From Ceratotherium simum simum (Eukaryota > Chordata > Mammalia > Perissodactyla > Rhinocerotidae), in NCBI RefSeq assembly GCF_000283155.1, contig NW_004454229.1:9567733-9631732 (forward strand): a DNA stretch of 64,000 nucleotides. Direction: 5' to 3'. A program made the position numbers and the translations under genes. Of the stretch, positions 21,209 through 31,094 are shown piece after piece; within the stretch, counting starts at the first letter, position 1, and each line of letters begins with the position of its first letter. Under the pieces are notes generated by a model. The model searched no databases. It was not told the DNA's origin and was given only the letters and a program-made list of their open reading frames with translations.

Positions 21209-21719
21209 TGTTTGTGGCAGTCACCCTCCCAGATGGCCCCCAATGATGCCTGCCTCCTGGTATTCATACCCCCATGTTATCCTCTCCCACAGTGTGTCAG
21301 GGTTGGTCTGTGTGGCAACAGGATGTGGCAGAAGAGATGGTATATCACTTCTGAGGTTAGGTTATAAAAACCCTGCAGCTTCTGTCTCTGTCTCTGTCTG
21401 TCTCTCATATTCCTTGCTCTGGGGAAGCCAGCTGCCATGTCCGGAGCAGCCCTACGGAGACGCCCACATAGAGAGGACTAAAACTTCCTGCCAATAACCC
21501 TGGGAGTGAGCCTGGAAGCAGACTCTCCAGCCTCGTCAGGCTTTCAAGTGACAATAAGCCCAGCTGTCATCTTTCCTGCAACCTGAGAGACCCTAAATCA
21601 GAACCACCCAGCTAAGCTGCTCCCAGATTCCTGACCCTCGGGAGGTGGGTGAAAAAATAAATGTTGTTTAATACTAAGTTTCAGGGTAATTGGCTATGCA
21701 GCAACAGGTAACTGATACA
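21209..21719 (+). mobile_element. MLT1-family LTR (ERVL-MaLR), solo
   Basis: CCCAGATGGCCCCCAATGATGCC, CCTGGTATTCATACCC, CACTTCTGAGGTTAGGTTATAAAAA, GAAGCCAGCTGCCATG, GAGAGACCCTAAATCAGAACC and GTAATTGGCTATGCAGCAACAGG follow an MLT1 LTR end to end. The TTATAAAAA at 21361-21369 sits where the LTR promoter TATA would be. A TCTCTG-rich simple tract lies at 21380-21407. There is no internal region or partner LTR, so it is solo. Element long inactive. Confidence 0.8.
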
Positions 21720-21860
21720 CTGCTTAAAGATGAGGAAACAGATTCAGATAAATAAACTGATTTAGGCAAGACCACACAGCTTAGTAAATGTCAGACTCTT
21801 GTTTTGTTCTCAGGTGTCTGACTTCAAACCCGCTCTTTCTCTAGAGCGTGCTGTTTCTAT
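21720..21860 (-). repeat. MIR SINE fragment
   Basis: TTAAAGATGAGGAAACAGATTC...TTAGGCAAGACCACACAGC...TCTGACTTCAAACCCGC is the inverted MIR, abutting the MLT1 end. Confidence 0.7.
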
Positions 21861-21904
21861 TTTCCTTAATGGAATATCAGGGATCAAGCTATAAACACTA
21901 TTAT

Positions 21905-22270
21905 TTCAAGGCCAACTCATTAGGAATTTCTTAAGCTCCTGCGATGTGCCAGGGACGGAGCTATGCAGTGAGTGGCATACCCTTGTAAGACCCGAGATGA
22001 ATTAAACACTGGCCCTGCTCTTTATTTTTCTTATTAGAAAACTAGGCATATAAGAAATTATAATAAAAGGCGATAATGTACAATAGAGTTAGAACTAAAC
22101 AGAAAGTCTTAAGAAAATAACGAGAAAGCAGCGACTGACTGCTGGAGTAGAAGACCTCAGGAAGGTAAATTTGGATCTGGGCCAAGAGGAAAAGGCTTGG
22201 GGTGGAAGGAAAGGCTTTCCCGAGTAGAGGAAACCACAGGAGCAAAGATACAGTAGCAAAAAACTGCTAA
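21905..22270 (-). repeat. L2 LINE fragment
   Basis: TTCTTAAGCTCCTGCGATGTGCCAGGGACGG ... GAATTAAACACTGGCCCTGC ... GAAAGGCTTTCCCGAGTAGAGG ... CACAGGAGCAAAG follows inverted L2 order. Confidence 0.7.
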
Positions 22271-22489
22271 GTCCATTTAGGCAATTGTTAATGTTTTGAT
22301 TGCAGTAAGAAGAGCATATACATACACTGACAGAGCTAGAAGAATGCGACCAGTGCATGGGAATACGCATTTCTGTCTGAATAAGACTCAGAATTTTGTG
22401 TGGCTAGTCATTGGCCTTAAGAATCACATTAGCGATTTAACATTTTAATTCCTATGGCATTCTAGTATTTTCACAATAGAACTGGAGGC

Positions 22490-22600
22490 ACTTTGCTAGT
22501 CACTTTCATATAAATGATTTCATTTAACTTTCACAATTTGTTAATCCCCACTTCGCAGATAAGAAGATTAAAGGCTAACAGAAGTTAAGTAATTTGCACT
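22490..22600 (-). repeat. MIR SINE fragment
   Basis: TTTCATTTAACTTTCACAATTTG...CACTTCGCAGATAAGAAGATTAAAGGC...GTTAAGTAATTTGC is the inverted MIR. 22271-22489 before it is unassigned. Confidence 0.65.
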
Positions 22601-22639
22601 TGCAATGACTGGGGTGATGTTAAGCCCAAGCTTGTCTGA

Positions 22640-23220
22640 GGCCTCTGCACTTTCTGATATGGATTTTGTCCTTCTCCTGGATTACTGCAATCGCCTCCTA
22701 ATTAGTCTTCCTGCCTCACTCTTTCCTCCCTGTGCTCTAGTCCCACATATCAGCCAGACTGGTCCCTGTAAAACGTACGTCAGATGACGCCACTGCTCTC
22801 CTCAAACCTTCCACCATTGTCTCTCTCTTGGAATGAGATCCAAGGGACTTCCCATGACCCACAGGCCCTGTGGGGTCCAGCTCCTGGCCACCTCTCTGCC
22901 CCCTCACACACTGTGCTGCGCTGTACTGGCCTGGAATGTTTTCTCACAGGTGTCCACATGACTCTCTCCCTACATTCGTGTCTCTGCTTAAGAGACAACT
23001 GATCGGAAGACCTTCTCCAACTACTCAATCCAACGCAGGCCACTCTCCCAGCCCCAGCACTGCAGTCCCTCTCTCCTCTTACTCTGCCTTATTTGTCTGG
23101 TGTACTATCTACCTGATATCACTTCCTTTTATTCCTTTACAAGTTTGCAATCTGTGTCTCTTCTCTAGGATGTGAGCTTGCTAAGGGCAATAAGTTTTAT
23201 CTGTACTGTTCACTGTGATT
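22640..23220 (+). repeat. L2 LINE, long 3' copy
   Basis: GACTGGTCCCTGTAAAACG, GACGCCACTGCTCTCCTCAAACC, GACCCACAGGCCCTGTGGGG, ACTGGCCTGGAATGTTTTC and CCTTATTTGTCTGG appear in L2 order. Four short open frames on both strands cross it, with no coherent protein. Confidence 0.88.
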
Positions 23221-23221
23221 T

Positions 23222-23328
23222 AGAGTGTCCAACTCATCCCAGTTTTCCTGGTTTGAGCACTAAAAGTCTTGTGGCCTGGAAACCCCCCTCAGTCCTGGGC
23301 AAACCAGTGTGGTTGGTCACCCTCCTGC
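23222..23328. mobile_element. Small palindromic DNA element (MITE-like)
   Basis: The outer ~25 bp are imperfect inverted repeats: AGTGTCCAACTCATCCCAG against the complement of GGTTGGTCACCCT. The centre reads CTGGAAACCCCCCTCAGTCCTGGGCAAACC. This matches a short palindromic repeat found widely in mammals whose family name I cannot fix. It sits directly at the end of an L2. Confidence 0.5.
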
Positions 23329-23539
23329 TGTTTTCCTTCAAATGTTGGGTTCAAGGCCCTCACTCCTGGGTGATCCAGCCTGTCAAACCACCATACATAA
23401 CACACACTGACGGCAGAACAAGTGCATGATAATTAACCTTTCAGTGACCTCATCTGGAAACCTTCAAGCCTTCCAACCAAAATCCATAGTTGCCTCCTCT
23501 TGGCTCCCACCTCGTGTTATTAATACCTTCATTTTACTA

Positions 23540-23695
23540 AGAGTTTACATTCTGGATGGTTCTACTTGCCTCTCAGTCATTCACTACGACTGAACACTTC
23601 TGGAGGAGAGAAGTTATACTTTTGTGTCCCTAGAATGCTTTGTAAATACTCAATGTCTAATAAATATTTGTGGAAATGAATATTTGTATAAACCT
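23540..23695 (+). repeat. L2 LINE 3' tail
   Basis: ACTTCTGGAGGAGAGAAG...TTGTGTCCCTAGAATGC...ACTCAATGTCTAATAAATATTTGTGG matches the L2 sense end. Confidence 0.7.
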
Positions 23696-24059
23696 AGATG
23701 AAGACTCCACAGTGAAGCTTTCATAATAAAGTCATCATTCTCCCTAATAGAATGGCTGACGACCGTGCAACTGTCAGAGGAGGTGAGCAGCTAGGAGTAC
23801 CGTGGATGTTTCCACACCAAAGGAATGGACTAGGCCGAGAGATGAGTAGAGGGGAGTGTGTGTGCGTGTGTATAGAAGTTGGGGCGAGGATGGGGAGAAG
23901 GGAGGAAGGTGATGAGATTGAGAAGCAGAAGCAAAGATGACCAAAGGAGTCATGAAAACAAGAAAAGACTGAGTAAGAAATTCAAGATGGGTCCTACAAC
24001 TTATGGTTAAAGACACTTACTGAAGCACTGCGTGTAAGATAGGACACATGAAAGATATC

Positions 24060-24545
24060 TAAAAGAAGAATATATGTGTTGACACAGAAAGATGTTCATC
24101 ATTTATTTTAAATAGAAAGACATAGGCAATAAAACAATATGTAGTGTGGTACCCAGCGTCCTGGTTAACATCACAGGTTCTGGGGCCTGACTGCTCCCAA
24201 TCCCAGCTGTGTGATCTCAGGTAAGGCACTCACTCTCTGAGCCTTGGTTTCCTCAGCTGTAAAATGAAGATAATAATAGTATCACTTCATAGGACTCTTT
24301 TAAGGATTTTAAGGATTAACTAACTTGATACACACACAAAGGCTACATACTGTTATGTTATTATCACTATATCAGCCCATTTAGAGAGAAAATATACGTG
24401 TACTTTAGAAAACAGAATGTAAAGATCTTAGTGATAGGATTATGGGTAATTTCAATTTTCTCCTTTATGCTTATCTGTAGGTTCTAATTTTCTCCAACAA
24501 ATGTGTATTAATAGTAAAATTTTATATATAAACAAAACAAGTAAA
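24060..24545 (+). mobile_element. Old L1 3' end, split by a MIR
   Basis: 24060-24138 (CACAGAAAGATGTTCATCATTTATTTTAAATAG...CAATAAAACAATATG) and 24400-24545 (GATTATGGGTAATTTCAATTTTCTCC...CTAATTTTCTCCAACAAATGTG) are successive parts of the 3' end of an old L1 (L1M type). The MIR at 24140-24365 lies between them. This indicates a later MIR insertion, although MIR is usually thought of as very old. Confidence 0.55.
24140..24365 (+). repeat. MIR SINE
   Basis: GGTTCTGGGGCCTGACTGC, CCCAGCTGTGTGATCTCAGG, TGAGCCTTGGTTTCCTCAGC, TGTAAAATGAAGATAATAATAG and CATAGGACTCTTTTAAGG follow full-length MIR order. Confidence 0.92.
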
Positions 24546-24855
24546 AGGAACTGAGGTAGGTATTAGGATTTGGAGTATGAAGTCAGGAAACTGAAGAACC
24601 AGAACTGAGACCAAGGGATAAACGACAGAGAAGGCGAGGGGGAGCGAGAGCAGTAGTCAAGGGCCATCCCGAGGAAGCCAGACACCCACACCCGGCTTCT
24701 CTGCACTCACTCTGGGGGGCTGACCACAGAGAAAAGACAAAGTAGACAAAAGCTGTCGAACTGGATCACTAGCTCAGACACATCAACCACATATTCTGAG
24801 GTACTGAGGATTGTTTGAACTGGCTCAACAATCTGTTTTTATAATCTGGGTTCAA

Positions 24856-25100
24856 TTTTTTATTATTTATTTATTTATTTTTGTTGTTGAGGAAGATTTG
24901 CCCTGAGCTAACATCTGTTGCCAATTTTCCTCTTTTTTTGCTTGAGGAAGATTGTCCCTGAGCTAACATCTGTGCCAGTCTTCCTCTAGTTTTTGTATGT
25001 GGGTCGCCGCCACAGCACGGCTGATAAGTGGTGTAGGTCCACGCCCAGGATCTGAAGTGGAGTATGCCGAATTGAACCACTATTCCACGAGGCCAGCTCA
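24856..25100 (-). mobile_element. ERE SINE, two tail blocks
   Basis: (TTTA)n-rich tail, then GAGGAAGATTTGCCCTGAGC and GAGGAAGATTGTCCCTGAGC blocks, then GTATGTGGGTCGCCGCC, a decayed B-box region (CCAGGATCTGAAG) and GGCCAGC. It lacks the internal segment of the 20255-20545 copy. More diverged than the copies at 20.3 and 29.3 kb. Confidence 0.93.
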
Positions 25101-25420
25101 TTTAATTTCTTTTTTTTTAAGAGCACCTGAAATTTGAAGCTTCTTTTAATTTGAATCCCATACTATTAAATTGAGATATTTAATTCTCCTAAAAGGAAAC
25201 CTTTTAAAGCTACAGCTTGCCTTAATTTAGTAATTTCATTTACAGAATAAAGTGTCAGTTGCAGAGTTGATTTCCTGCCAAGATGTAGCTACTGAGAACT
25301 TTGAGCAAAGCGCACAGCTGATGTTACCACAGCACAGTGGTCTCTCTTCATTTGGGTCTGCTCAGAAGAACTCCAGAGAGGAGTTGACTTTAACCACTGT
25401 GAATGCATTTATTTTTCAAC
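25101..25420. other. Unassigned sequence with a 116-codon open frame
   Basis: The plus-strand frame 25252-25602 begins here and ends inside the LINE-like piece that follows. It has no recognisable domain, so I treat it as chance. Confidence 0.3.
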
Positions 25421-25692
25421 AAACAAATATGCACATAAAAAACAGATGGAAGCTAAATGCAATGCAGAGTCCTGGATTGAGTGCTGGAACAGCAAAAGGA
25501 GATGAATGGAAAAACTGGTGGAATCTAAATAAAGTCTATAGTTTGGTTTTGACAAATGTACCATGGTTATGCAAGGAGTTAACATTAGGGGAAACTGAGT
25601 GAAGTGTACACGGAAATTCTCTGAACTATCTTTACAGCATGGCTGTAAATCCAAAATTATCCAAAGTTGAAAGTGTATTTACAAACATCTGG
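25421..25692 (+). mobile_element. Old LINE (L1M-like) 3' end
   Basis: GGTGGAATCTAAATAAAGTCTATAG, ACCATGGTTATGCAAGGAG, AACATTAGGGGAAACTG and CTCTGAACTATCTTTACAGC then CTGTAAATCC are the landmarks of an abundant mammalian repeat end that I associate with old L1. Confidence 0.55.
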
Positions 25693-25694
25693 AA

Positions 25695-25800
25695 GGAAAT
25701 ACCCCTGCAGTAATATTTGCTGAGCACCCATGGTGTGCTCAGTGTTTCCTATACTGTTTCAGCTGATCCTGTGGCTGTGTTAGGTAGCTATCCCCCTGCA
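25695..25800 (-). repeat. MIR SINE fragment
   Basis: AATATTTGCTGAGCACCCATGGTGTGCTCAGTG...GTTAGGTAGCTATC resembles the inverted MIR 3' end. Confidence 0.5.
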
Positions 25801-25804
25801 ATGT

Positions 25805-26485
25805 GTCTCACACCAGCCATCTCCTTTCAATGCCTCATTAGTACCTCTTCCCAAACCATTTCGAATCCCTCTCCTCTGGTCTCCCTGACCCCAGCATCTC
25901 CCACAACCGTACATCCTGCAGAAGAATTAGATTAATTGCTGATCTTCTCACTCCCAGCTCTAAAACCTGCTCCATCTCCCCACTGCCTAGAGCAGGACTT
26001 CTCAACATCAGCACCATTAACATTTTGGACCGGATCATTCTTTTTCGTGTGGAGCTCTCCTGTGTGTTGTAGGATGTTTAGCAGCATCCCTGGCCTCTAC
26101 CCACTACATGCCTGTAGCACCCCGCCAGTCATGACAACCAAAACTGTCTCCAGACATTACCAAATGTCCCCTGGCAGGGCGGGGGAGGGGGAGCTGCAAA
26201 GTCACCCTGGTTGAGACCCACCGGCACGGAGAATGAAGTCTAAATTCCTTAGTCTGGCATTCAAAGTCTTCCTGCTCGTCCAGGTTTCCATTCACCTTAC
26301 ATCCCTCCCATGACAATGTTCTTATTCTTTCTTGGACATTCTGTTTACTCTCTTATCTCTTTGCTGTTGTCTCTTTCTTTTGGGAATTCTGCCTCCCCAA
26401 CAAGCAGATTGATCCCTATCCTCCAGGACAGTGGCTGGCATGCAAAAGACGCTGTCGAATGCATGAATAAGTGAATGATAGAAAA
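25805..26485 (+). repeat. L2 LINE interrupted by MER20
   Basis: 25805-25992 (CTCTCCTCTGGTCTCCC ... AAAACCTGCTCCATCTCCC) and 26223-26485 (GAATGAAGTCTAAATTCC ... GGCATTCAAAGTCTTCC ... CAGTGGCTGGCATGC ... GAATGCATGAATAA) are adjacent parts of one L2. The MER20 is inserted between them. Confidence 0.8.
25993..26222 (-). mobile_element. MER20 (hAT-Charlie), nested in L2
   Basis: CTTCTCAACATCAGCACC, ACATTTTGGACCGGATCATTC, GTAGGATGTTTAGCAGCATC, CCTGGCCTCTACCCACTAC and AACTGTCTCCAGACATTACC then CACCCTGGTTGAGACCC span the whole element, reversed relative to the usual MER20 consensus. MER20 is a non-autonomous DNA transposon; some copies are known to act in pregnancy-related gene regulation. Nothing here shows this copy does. 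Confidence 0.9.
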
Positions 26486-26689
26486 AACTTTATCCATCTG
26501 TCTGCAACCTTGTAATGCAGCATTATCTCTGCAGGCAGAATTTCTTTCTGTTCTTCTCCTATTGTCTTCTATGTGTGTTTATCTGTTGTACATTATACGT
26601 ATGTGACATTGTTATAATCATAGTTATTCATGCATCCATTTGGCTCTCTCTCTCTCTCCTCCGTCAGACTATGAGCTTATAGGAAATTA

Positions 26690-26930
26690 ATAAGTACTCA
26701 ATGTTAACTTAGTATTTATTATATTCTAGGTTCTATGGCAAATAACTTAAAAATATCATCTATTTCCCACAACCACACTCCGTGACAGGTATTATCATTA
26801 TCATCTCATTTTATAGACGAAGAATTTTAAGGTCAGTGAATTTAAGTTTTCTCAAGGTCACACATCTAGCAGGTGGGAGAGCTGAGATTGAAATTTAAAT
26901 CACATATCAAAGTTCAAGTTCTAAACCCCA
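26690..26930 (-). repeat. MIR SINE
   Basis: CATTTTATAGACGAAGAATTTTAAGG...CAAGGTCACACATCTAGCAGG...GAGCTGAGATTGAAATTTAAATC follows the inverted MIR. A (TC)n tract lies just upstream at 26643-26660. Confidence 0.75.
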
Positions 26931-27345
26931 CACTAAGGAACCATTTTTTACTGATCTTTCCAACTCCTATTGTACCAACAACAGAAGTTTTTGCATATGG
27001 AATTGACTCAATAAAGATCTAGTCTTTTAGTTATGAATCTAATACCTTCCAAGTAAAGTTATAAACAAACTCCCTTTTTGGGTCTTCCAGTCTTTCCTTA
27101 GGAGAGTCCACACAATCACTACATCATGTAATGAGGACTCAGTAGCATTTTCCTCTTCTGAAAAGAATAGCACAGAACCTTCCTTCCTTTGCAGCTTTGC
27201 CAGCTAGCTTTGAATGTTCTTGGGACTGCTTGAGCTGGTTCAGGTTTTGGCCCAGAGGGTATGGCACTGGGTCTATTGGATGGATATTAGACTGAGGCAG
27301 CTTTAGACTTAATATATGGAGGTTTTCTAGCATTTCTTCACAGCA
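26931..27345. other. Mostly unassigned; L2 tail trace
   Basis: 26960-27020 (GTACCAACAACAGAAG...GACTCAATAAAGATCTAG) may be a short L2 tail. The rest shows nothing specific. Confidence 0.3.
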
Positions 27346-27349
27346 ATAG

Positions 27350-27555
27350 TAGCTCACATTGACATGCATACTTACAATGTGCTAGCCTCTATTTTAAGTA
27401 CCTTATGTGTATTAATTTATTTAATCCTCATAATAGCCCAATGAGATTGGTACTATTATTTCCCCACTTTATTATTAAGGAAACTGAGACAAGAGGGCTT
27501 AAATAACGTGCCCAAATGGCGTGGCTCCAGAGCCTGTATTCTTAACTAGTATCTT
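27350..27555 (-). repeat. MIR SINE
   Basis: TTACAATGTGCTAGCCTC, TGTGTATTAATTTATTTAATCCTC, AAGGAAACTGAGACAAG and CGTGGCTCCAGAGCCTG follow inverted MIR order. Confidence 0.85.
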
Positions 27556-27724
27556 ATATTGCCCTTCAAAGAAATAGACTTTTTGTGGAGTAATGAGGAC
27601 CCAATGACTGGGGGTATTCAAACAGAGGCTAAAATTCTTAATATTGCAGATGTTGTAGAGAACATTCCTGCTTTGGCTGTGTTCCTACAACACCTTGTTC
27701 AGATTATTATAACAGAGATGGTCA

Positions 27725-27895
27725 ACACCTATAAGATATAGCTGTTAAATAGCCTGCTTTTTTGTTGCCTGCAATGTGAGTTTCTTCAGTGTAAGAAATG
27801 TGTCTTAGCTTTGCATCTTCAGTGTCTTCTACAAAGTCTGAGATGTAGTAGATTTGCAACAAAAATTTGCTGAATTTGTTGGTTAACTCAGGGCC
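27725..27895 (+). repeat. L2 LINE 3' tail
   Basis: CAATGTGAGTTTCTTCAGTG...TGTCTTAGCTTTGCATCTTCAGTGTC...AACAAAAATTTGCTGAATTTG matches the sense L2 end. Confidence 0.6.
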
Positions 27896-28545
27896 TGACA
27901 ACAGAGGTTTGCAACGGAAGCTGTGAAGAATAGACTGTATTCACGAATCCCTCTAAGTCAAAGGCATCTTGATCTCTGGAGCCTTGCTTGGCAAATGTGA
28001 TGACATCATCTACTGCCTTCTCAGTCCTGAAGGTCAGATGGCATGACTCCTAGAGTGGTTCCCGAGCCGGTCCCCAGGCAGACCCTGAGCCCACCAAGGA
28101 CAATCTTTAAGAATCTGATAAATCAAGTTACAATGACCCAACCATGCTTGGTCAGTTGAATCCCTTGAATAGCTAAAGACTTTAATACATCTTTTGGAGG
28201 GAAGACATTGGATTGTGCAATGGGACAGATAATAGACTTTTTTCAGGTCAGCATGAATGAGAGCAAGAGCAAGTCTTTAAAATTTCTATTAGCTTTTGAT
28301 AATTCTTTCTAATTTAAAGAAAGTACAAAGAAAGAATTTATGAAACAGAATTTAAAGAGACATTAAATTTATAAGAGATGGTTCTAAGTACCAGATATCA
28401 AAAAAAGAAAAAGCAATGAGAGTTGTGCAGGCATTAGGACGTGGGCAGGACCATTCCTTATGGCTAGGAAAGGCTTTTGAGGGGCGAGTTCTTAGGCTGG
28501 ACAAGACTGATACCTAAGGAGTTGTCTCCTCTATGAACAGAAATA
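27896..28545. other. Single-copy sequence, nothing recognised
   Basis: About 650 bp without repeat landmarks or a convincing reading frame. 28260-28420 is A-rich. Confidence 0.35.
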
Positions 28546-28549
28546 TGCT

Positions 28550-28770
28550 AGGTAGACTCAGCAGGCTTTGGAGCCCTAAAGACCTGGTGCAGATCCTGGG
28601 TCCCTTAATTAGCTATAAGATTTGTGTACCTCAGTTTGCTCTTCTATAAAATGAGGATAATAATACTTTCTTCAAGGGCACTTGAGAGGATTTAAGATAA
28701 TGTATAGAAAAAGCATGGTACTGAGCAGACTGTCAATAAATGGTATCACTGTCAATAAATGGTATCACAT
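28550..28770 (+). repeat. MIR SINE with a 19-bp tandem duplication
   Basis: GGCTTTGGAGCCCTAAAGACC, GTGTACCTCAGTTTGCTC and TATAAAATGAGGATAATAATAC are sense MIR. At its 3' end TGTCAATAAATGGTATCAC occurs twice in tandem without a mismatch (28731-28749, 28750-28768). Confidence 0.88.
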
Positions 28771-29039
28771 GCCATCCACAAAGTGGTGGATGGGAAATGC
28801 TAAGCTCTTAGTTATCACAGAGACTAAAGCACTAGTGCTGGGATGCTATAGACAGGACTCCTACACAGACCAGGAATTGGGTTAGGTAATAGCTCAGACA
28901 CAGGGATCCTTTGATTCTACACCATCTGCTGCTAAATTGCTGTTTCAACTATCTCTCTCTTACTGTATCTGTATACCTTCTATAAAGGCTCACTAACTCT
29001 CCATTGAGGATTCACGCCTTTAGGCCTTTTGACTAACCA

Positions 29040-29215
29040 TTTACCCACCCATCCCTCTCATTCAACTAATATAACAAGAGTTCTTCTAACACAAGTCTGT
29101 CTGTCTATTTGCCTACATCAATCTGTCTATCTATCATCTCTCAATTTATCTATTTGTCCGTCCATCCAACCATCCATCCATTCATCCATCCATCTATCTT
29201 ATCTATCTTTTATTT
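29040..29215 (+). repeat. (CATC)n-like imperfect microsatellite
   Basis: Interrupted runs of CATC/CATT/TATC units, densest at 29155-29205. The open frame 29029-29274 is a serine/isoleucine-rich translation of this simple sequence. Confidence 0.8.
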
Positions 29216-29298
29216 GTTCTAGCTCCTCTTCACAACTTTATCTTTACTTCCACTGCTCACATTTCTCTTTCTGAATTCCCTGAGGGCATTACTTTCTT

Positions 29299-29556
29299 TA
29301 TTATTTATTTATTTATTTATTTGTGAGGAAGATCAGTACTGAGCTAACATACGATGTCAATCCTCCTCTTTTTGGTGAGGAAGATTGGCCCTGAGCTAAC
29401 ATCCGTGCCCATCTTCCTCTACCTTATATGGGACGCCGCCACAGCATGGCTTGACAAGTGGTGCGTCGGTGCGCGCCCGGGATCCAAACCAGTGAACCCT
29501 GGACCGCCGCAGCGGAGCATGCCCACTTAACCACTTGTGCCACCGGGCCGGCCCTG
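29299..29556 (-). mobile_element. ERE SINE with perfect 15-bp target duplication
   Basis: (TTTA)n tail, two GAGGAAGAT...GAGCTAACAT blocks, GGGACGCCGCCACAGC, B-box complement GGGATCCAAACC and CACCGGGCCGGCCC end. GGGCATTACTTTCTT flanks it at 29284-29298 and 29557-29571, the product of LINE-mediated target-primed insertion. The perfect duplication shows the insertion is comparatively young. Confidence 0.97.
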
Positions 29557-29571
29557 GGGCATTACTTTCTT

Positions 29572-29700
29572 GGTGTGTAATATAGACTATCCTTTATTGT
29601 TAATTAAGTGTCTAGTAAGCTGTTTGAAAGCACATAACTTAGTATCTTGTCTTAGTCATCTTCGTATGCCTCAAGAGGCCTAAAATTGTGCTGTAGAGGA
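29572..29700 (+). repeat. Probable L2 LINE 3' tail
   Basis: AACTTAGTATCTTGTCTTAG...GCCTCAAGAGGCCTAAAATTG may be the L2 tail whose upstream part (CTGAATTCCCTGAGGGCATT) lies before the ERE, which would make the ERE an insertion into L2. Confidence 0.4.
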
Positions 29701-29704
29701 GAAA

Positions 29705-29935
29705 GTGAGTAATATTTATAAAGCACTCACTTGATACCAAGCCCTGTGCTAGGTACTTTACATACATGAATTTATAGAAGCTTTAGGAACAACCCTGCAA
29801 GATAGCATTATTCTCACTTTACGGTTGAGGAATCTGAAGCTTAGAGGGGTTAAATGTCTTGCCCCAAATCACATAAAGTGGTAGGATTAGATGTGATTAC
29901 CCTAAGATCACGCATTTACACCAAATCACACTCCC
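29705..29935 (-). repeat. MIR SINE
   Basis: TATTTATAAAGCACTCACTTG, GTGCTAGGTACTTTACATAC, CACTTTACGGTTGAGGAATCTG and CTTAGAGGGGTTAAATG follow the inverted MIR. Confidence 0.85.
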
Positions 29936-30039
29936 TCCATCTGTATCAGGAATAGCAACTGTGCCTTAATTTCCATGCCACTAACTTTACCTTCCGTGAG
30001 CACACGGAAATGAGTCCAAAAGGTGTGCCATCTATACGG

Positions 30040-30095
30040 TTGTTTTCCCTACCATCTCACTCAGTAAGTATGGATTGTTTTCCCTACCATCTCAC
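30040..30095. repeat. 21-bp direct repeat, period 35 bp
   Basis: TTGTTTTCCCTACCATCTCAC is present at 30040-30060 and again at 30075-30095 without mismatch. A local tandem duplication whose spacer has partly diverged. Confidence 0.95.
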
Positions 30096-30164
30096 CCTTA
30101 CCTCAGGAACTAGATGTCTATAAGCATTGCCTAGAAAGAGGGCAGAGCCAGGATGCCAGCCCCT

Positions 30165-30275
30165 CCCTTGGTGGAGTCCTGCCCTTCAGTGACTGCTGGT
30201 CCTGTGGCACAGAACTGGTGCATAATAGTAATGATGATGGATGAATAAATGAATGAATGATTAAATGCGTTACAA
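30165..30275 (+). repeat. L2 LINE 3' tail
   Basis: GTGGCACAGAACTGGTGCATAATAGTAATG...GAATAAATGAATGAATGA resembles the sense L2 end. Confidence 0.5.
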
Positions 30276-31090
30276 GGAGGCGGAATTGGGTCTAACCTAC
30301 TCAGATTCACTGGAGCCTTCTACAAAATGAAAATGGAGAATTAGGTGACAGAGTTCGGGCAACTTGAGCTTCCCTCTCTTAGTGTGAGGACACGGGGGCC
30401 GCTTGAGGGAACGACAGACTTGAGATCCCACTGCTGCCTGCACCAACATCATTCTATATGCAAATGCGGGCCTGCCATTGAAAGAGCTCTCTGCTCCTGA
30501 ACTCATTAGGGCATCTGAACTCAGACTCAAGCCTCCAGGAGTTTGCATAAATGGTGTGAATCCCTTAAGAGATGGAGGAAAGACCATCTTCTTGATGGAT
30601 TAATTTATAGGCAAAAAGTGGCAGAGAAGTGATTGCAAGGAACTTCTTTTCCCAGGACTTGAAATAGGCACTCTTAATTATTAACCAGGAGGCCAAATGC
30701 CTAGGTCACATTCCAAGACAGAGCTTGGACTAGCAATGAGTAACTTCCCCTACCAAAGAAAATATGTTACGCCTTCAAACAAGAGTAGACAGGAGAGACG
30801 CAGAGCAGTTGAGAAGACTCACTTCTCCCTGCAATGAGGAAAGCTTCTCCTAGGCAGCCCCTCCAACTCTCCCCCAGTGGATCTCAGTAGTCACAGCAGT
30901 GCTGCTATATTCTGGCTTCACAATGGACACTGCCACAGCCAGCAGGGTCAGTTGAGGTCTTTCTCACAATTAGGACATTCCAAAATTAGCTTAGCTTCTT
31001 CTGACCCTACTGAAGTGCCTGCCACAGCTCAGTTTTCATTTTCAAAGCCCCAGTTTAAGGTTAACTTGACAAATCCAATTGAGGGCAACA
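30276..31090. other. Single-copy sequence, no gene seen
   Basis: No repeat landmarks. Open frames at 30297-30587 (minus, 96 codons) and 30877-31179 (plus, 100 codons) show no domain or membrane feature. Confidence 0.35.
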
Positions 31091-31094
31091 AAAA

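Noticed and set aside
21209..21719. Provirus associated with the MLT1 LTR
   Set aside because: No internal gag/pol-like sequence or second LTR was seen in either direction; it is a solo LTR.
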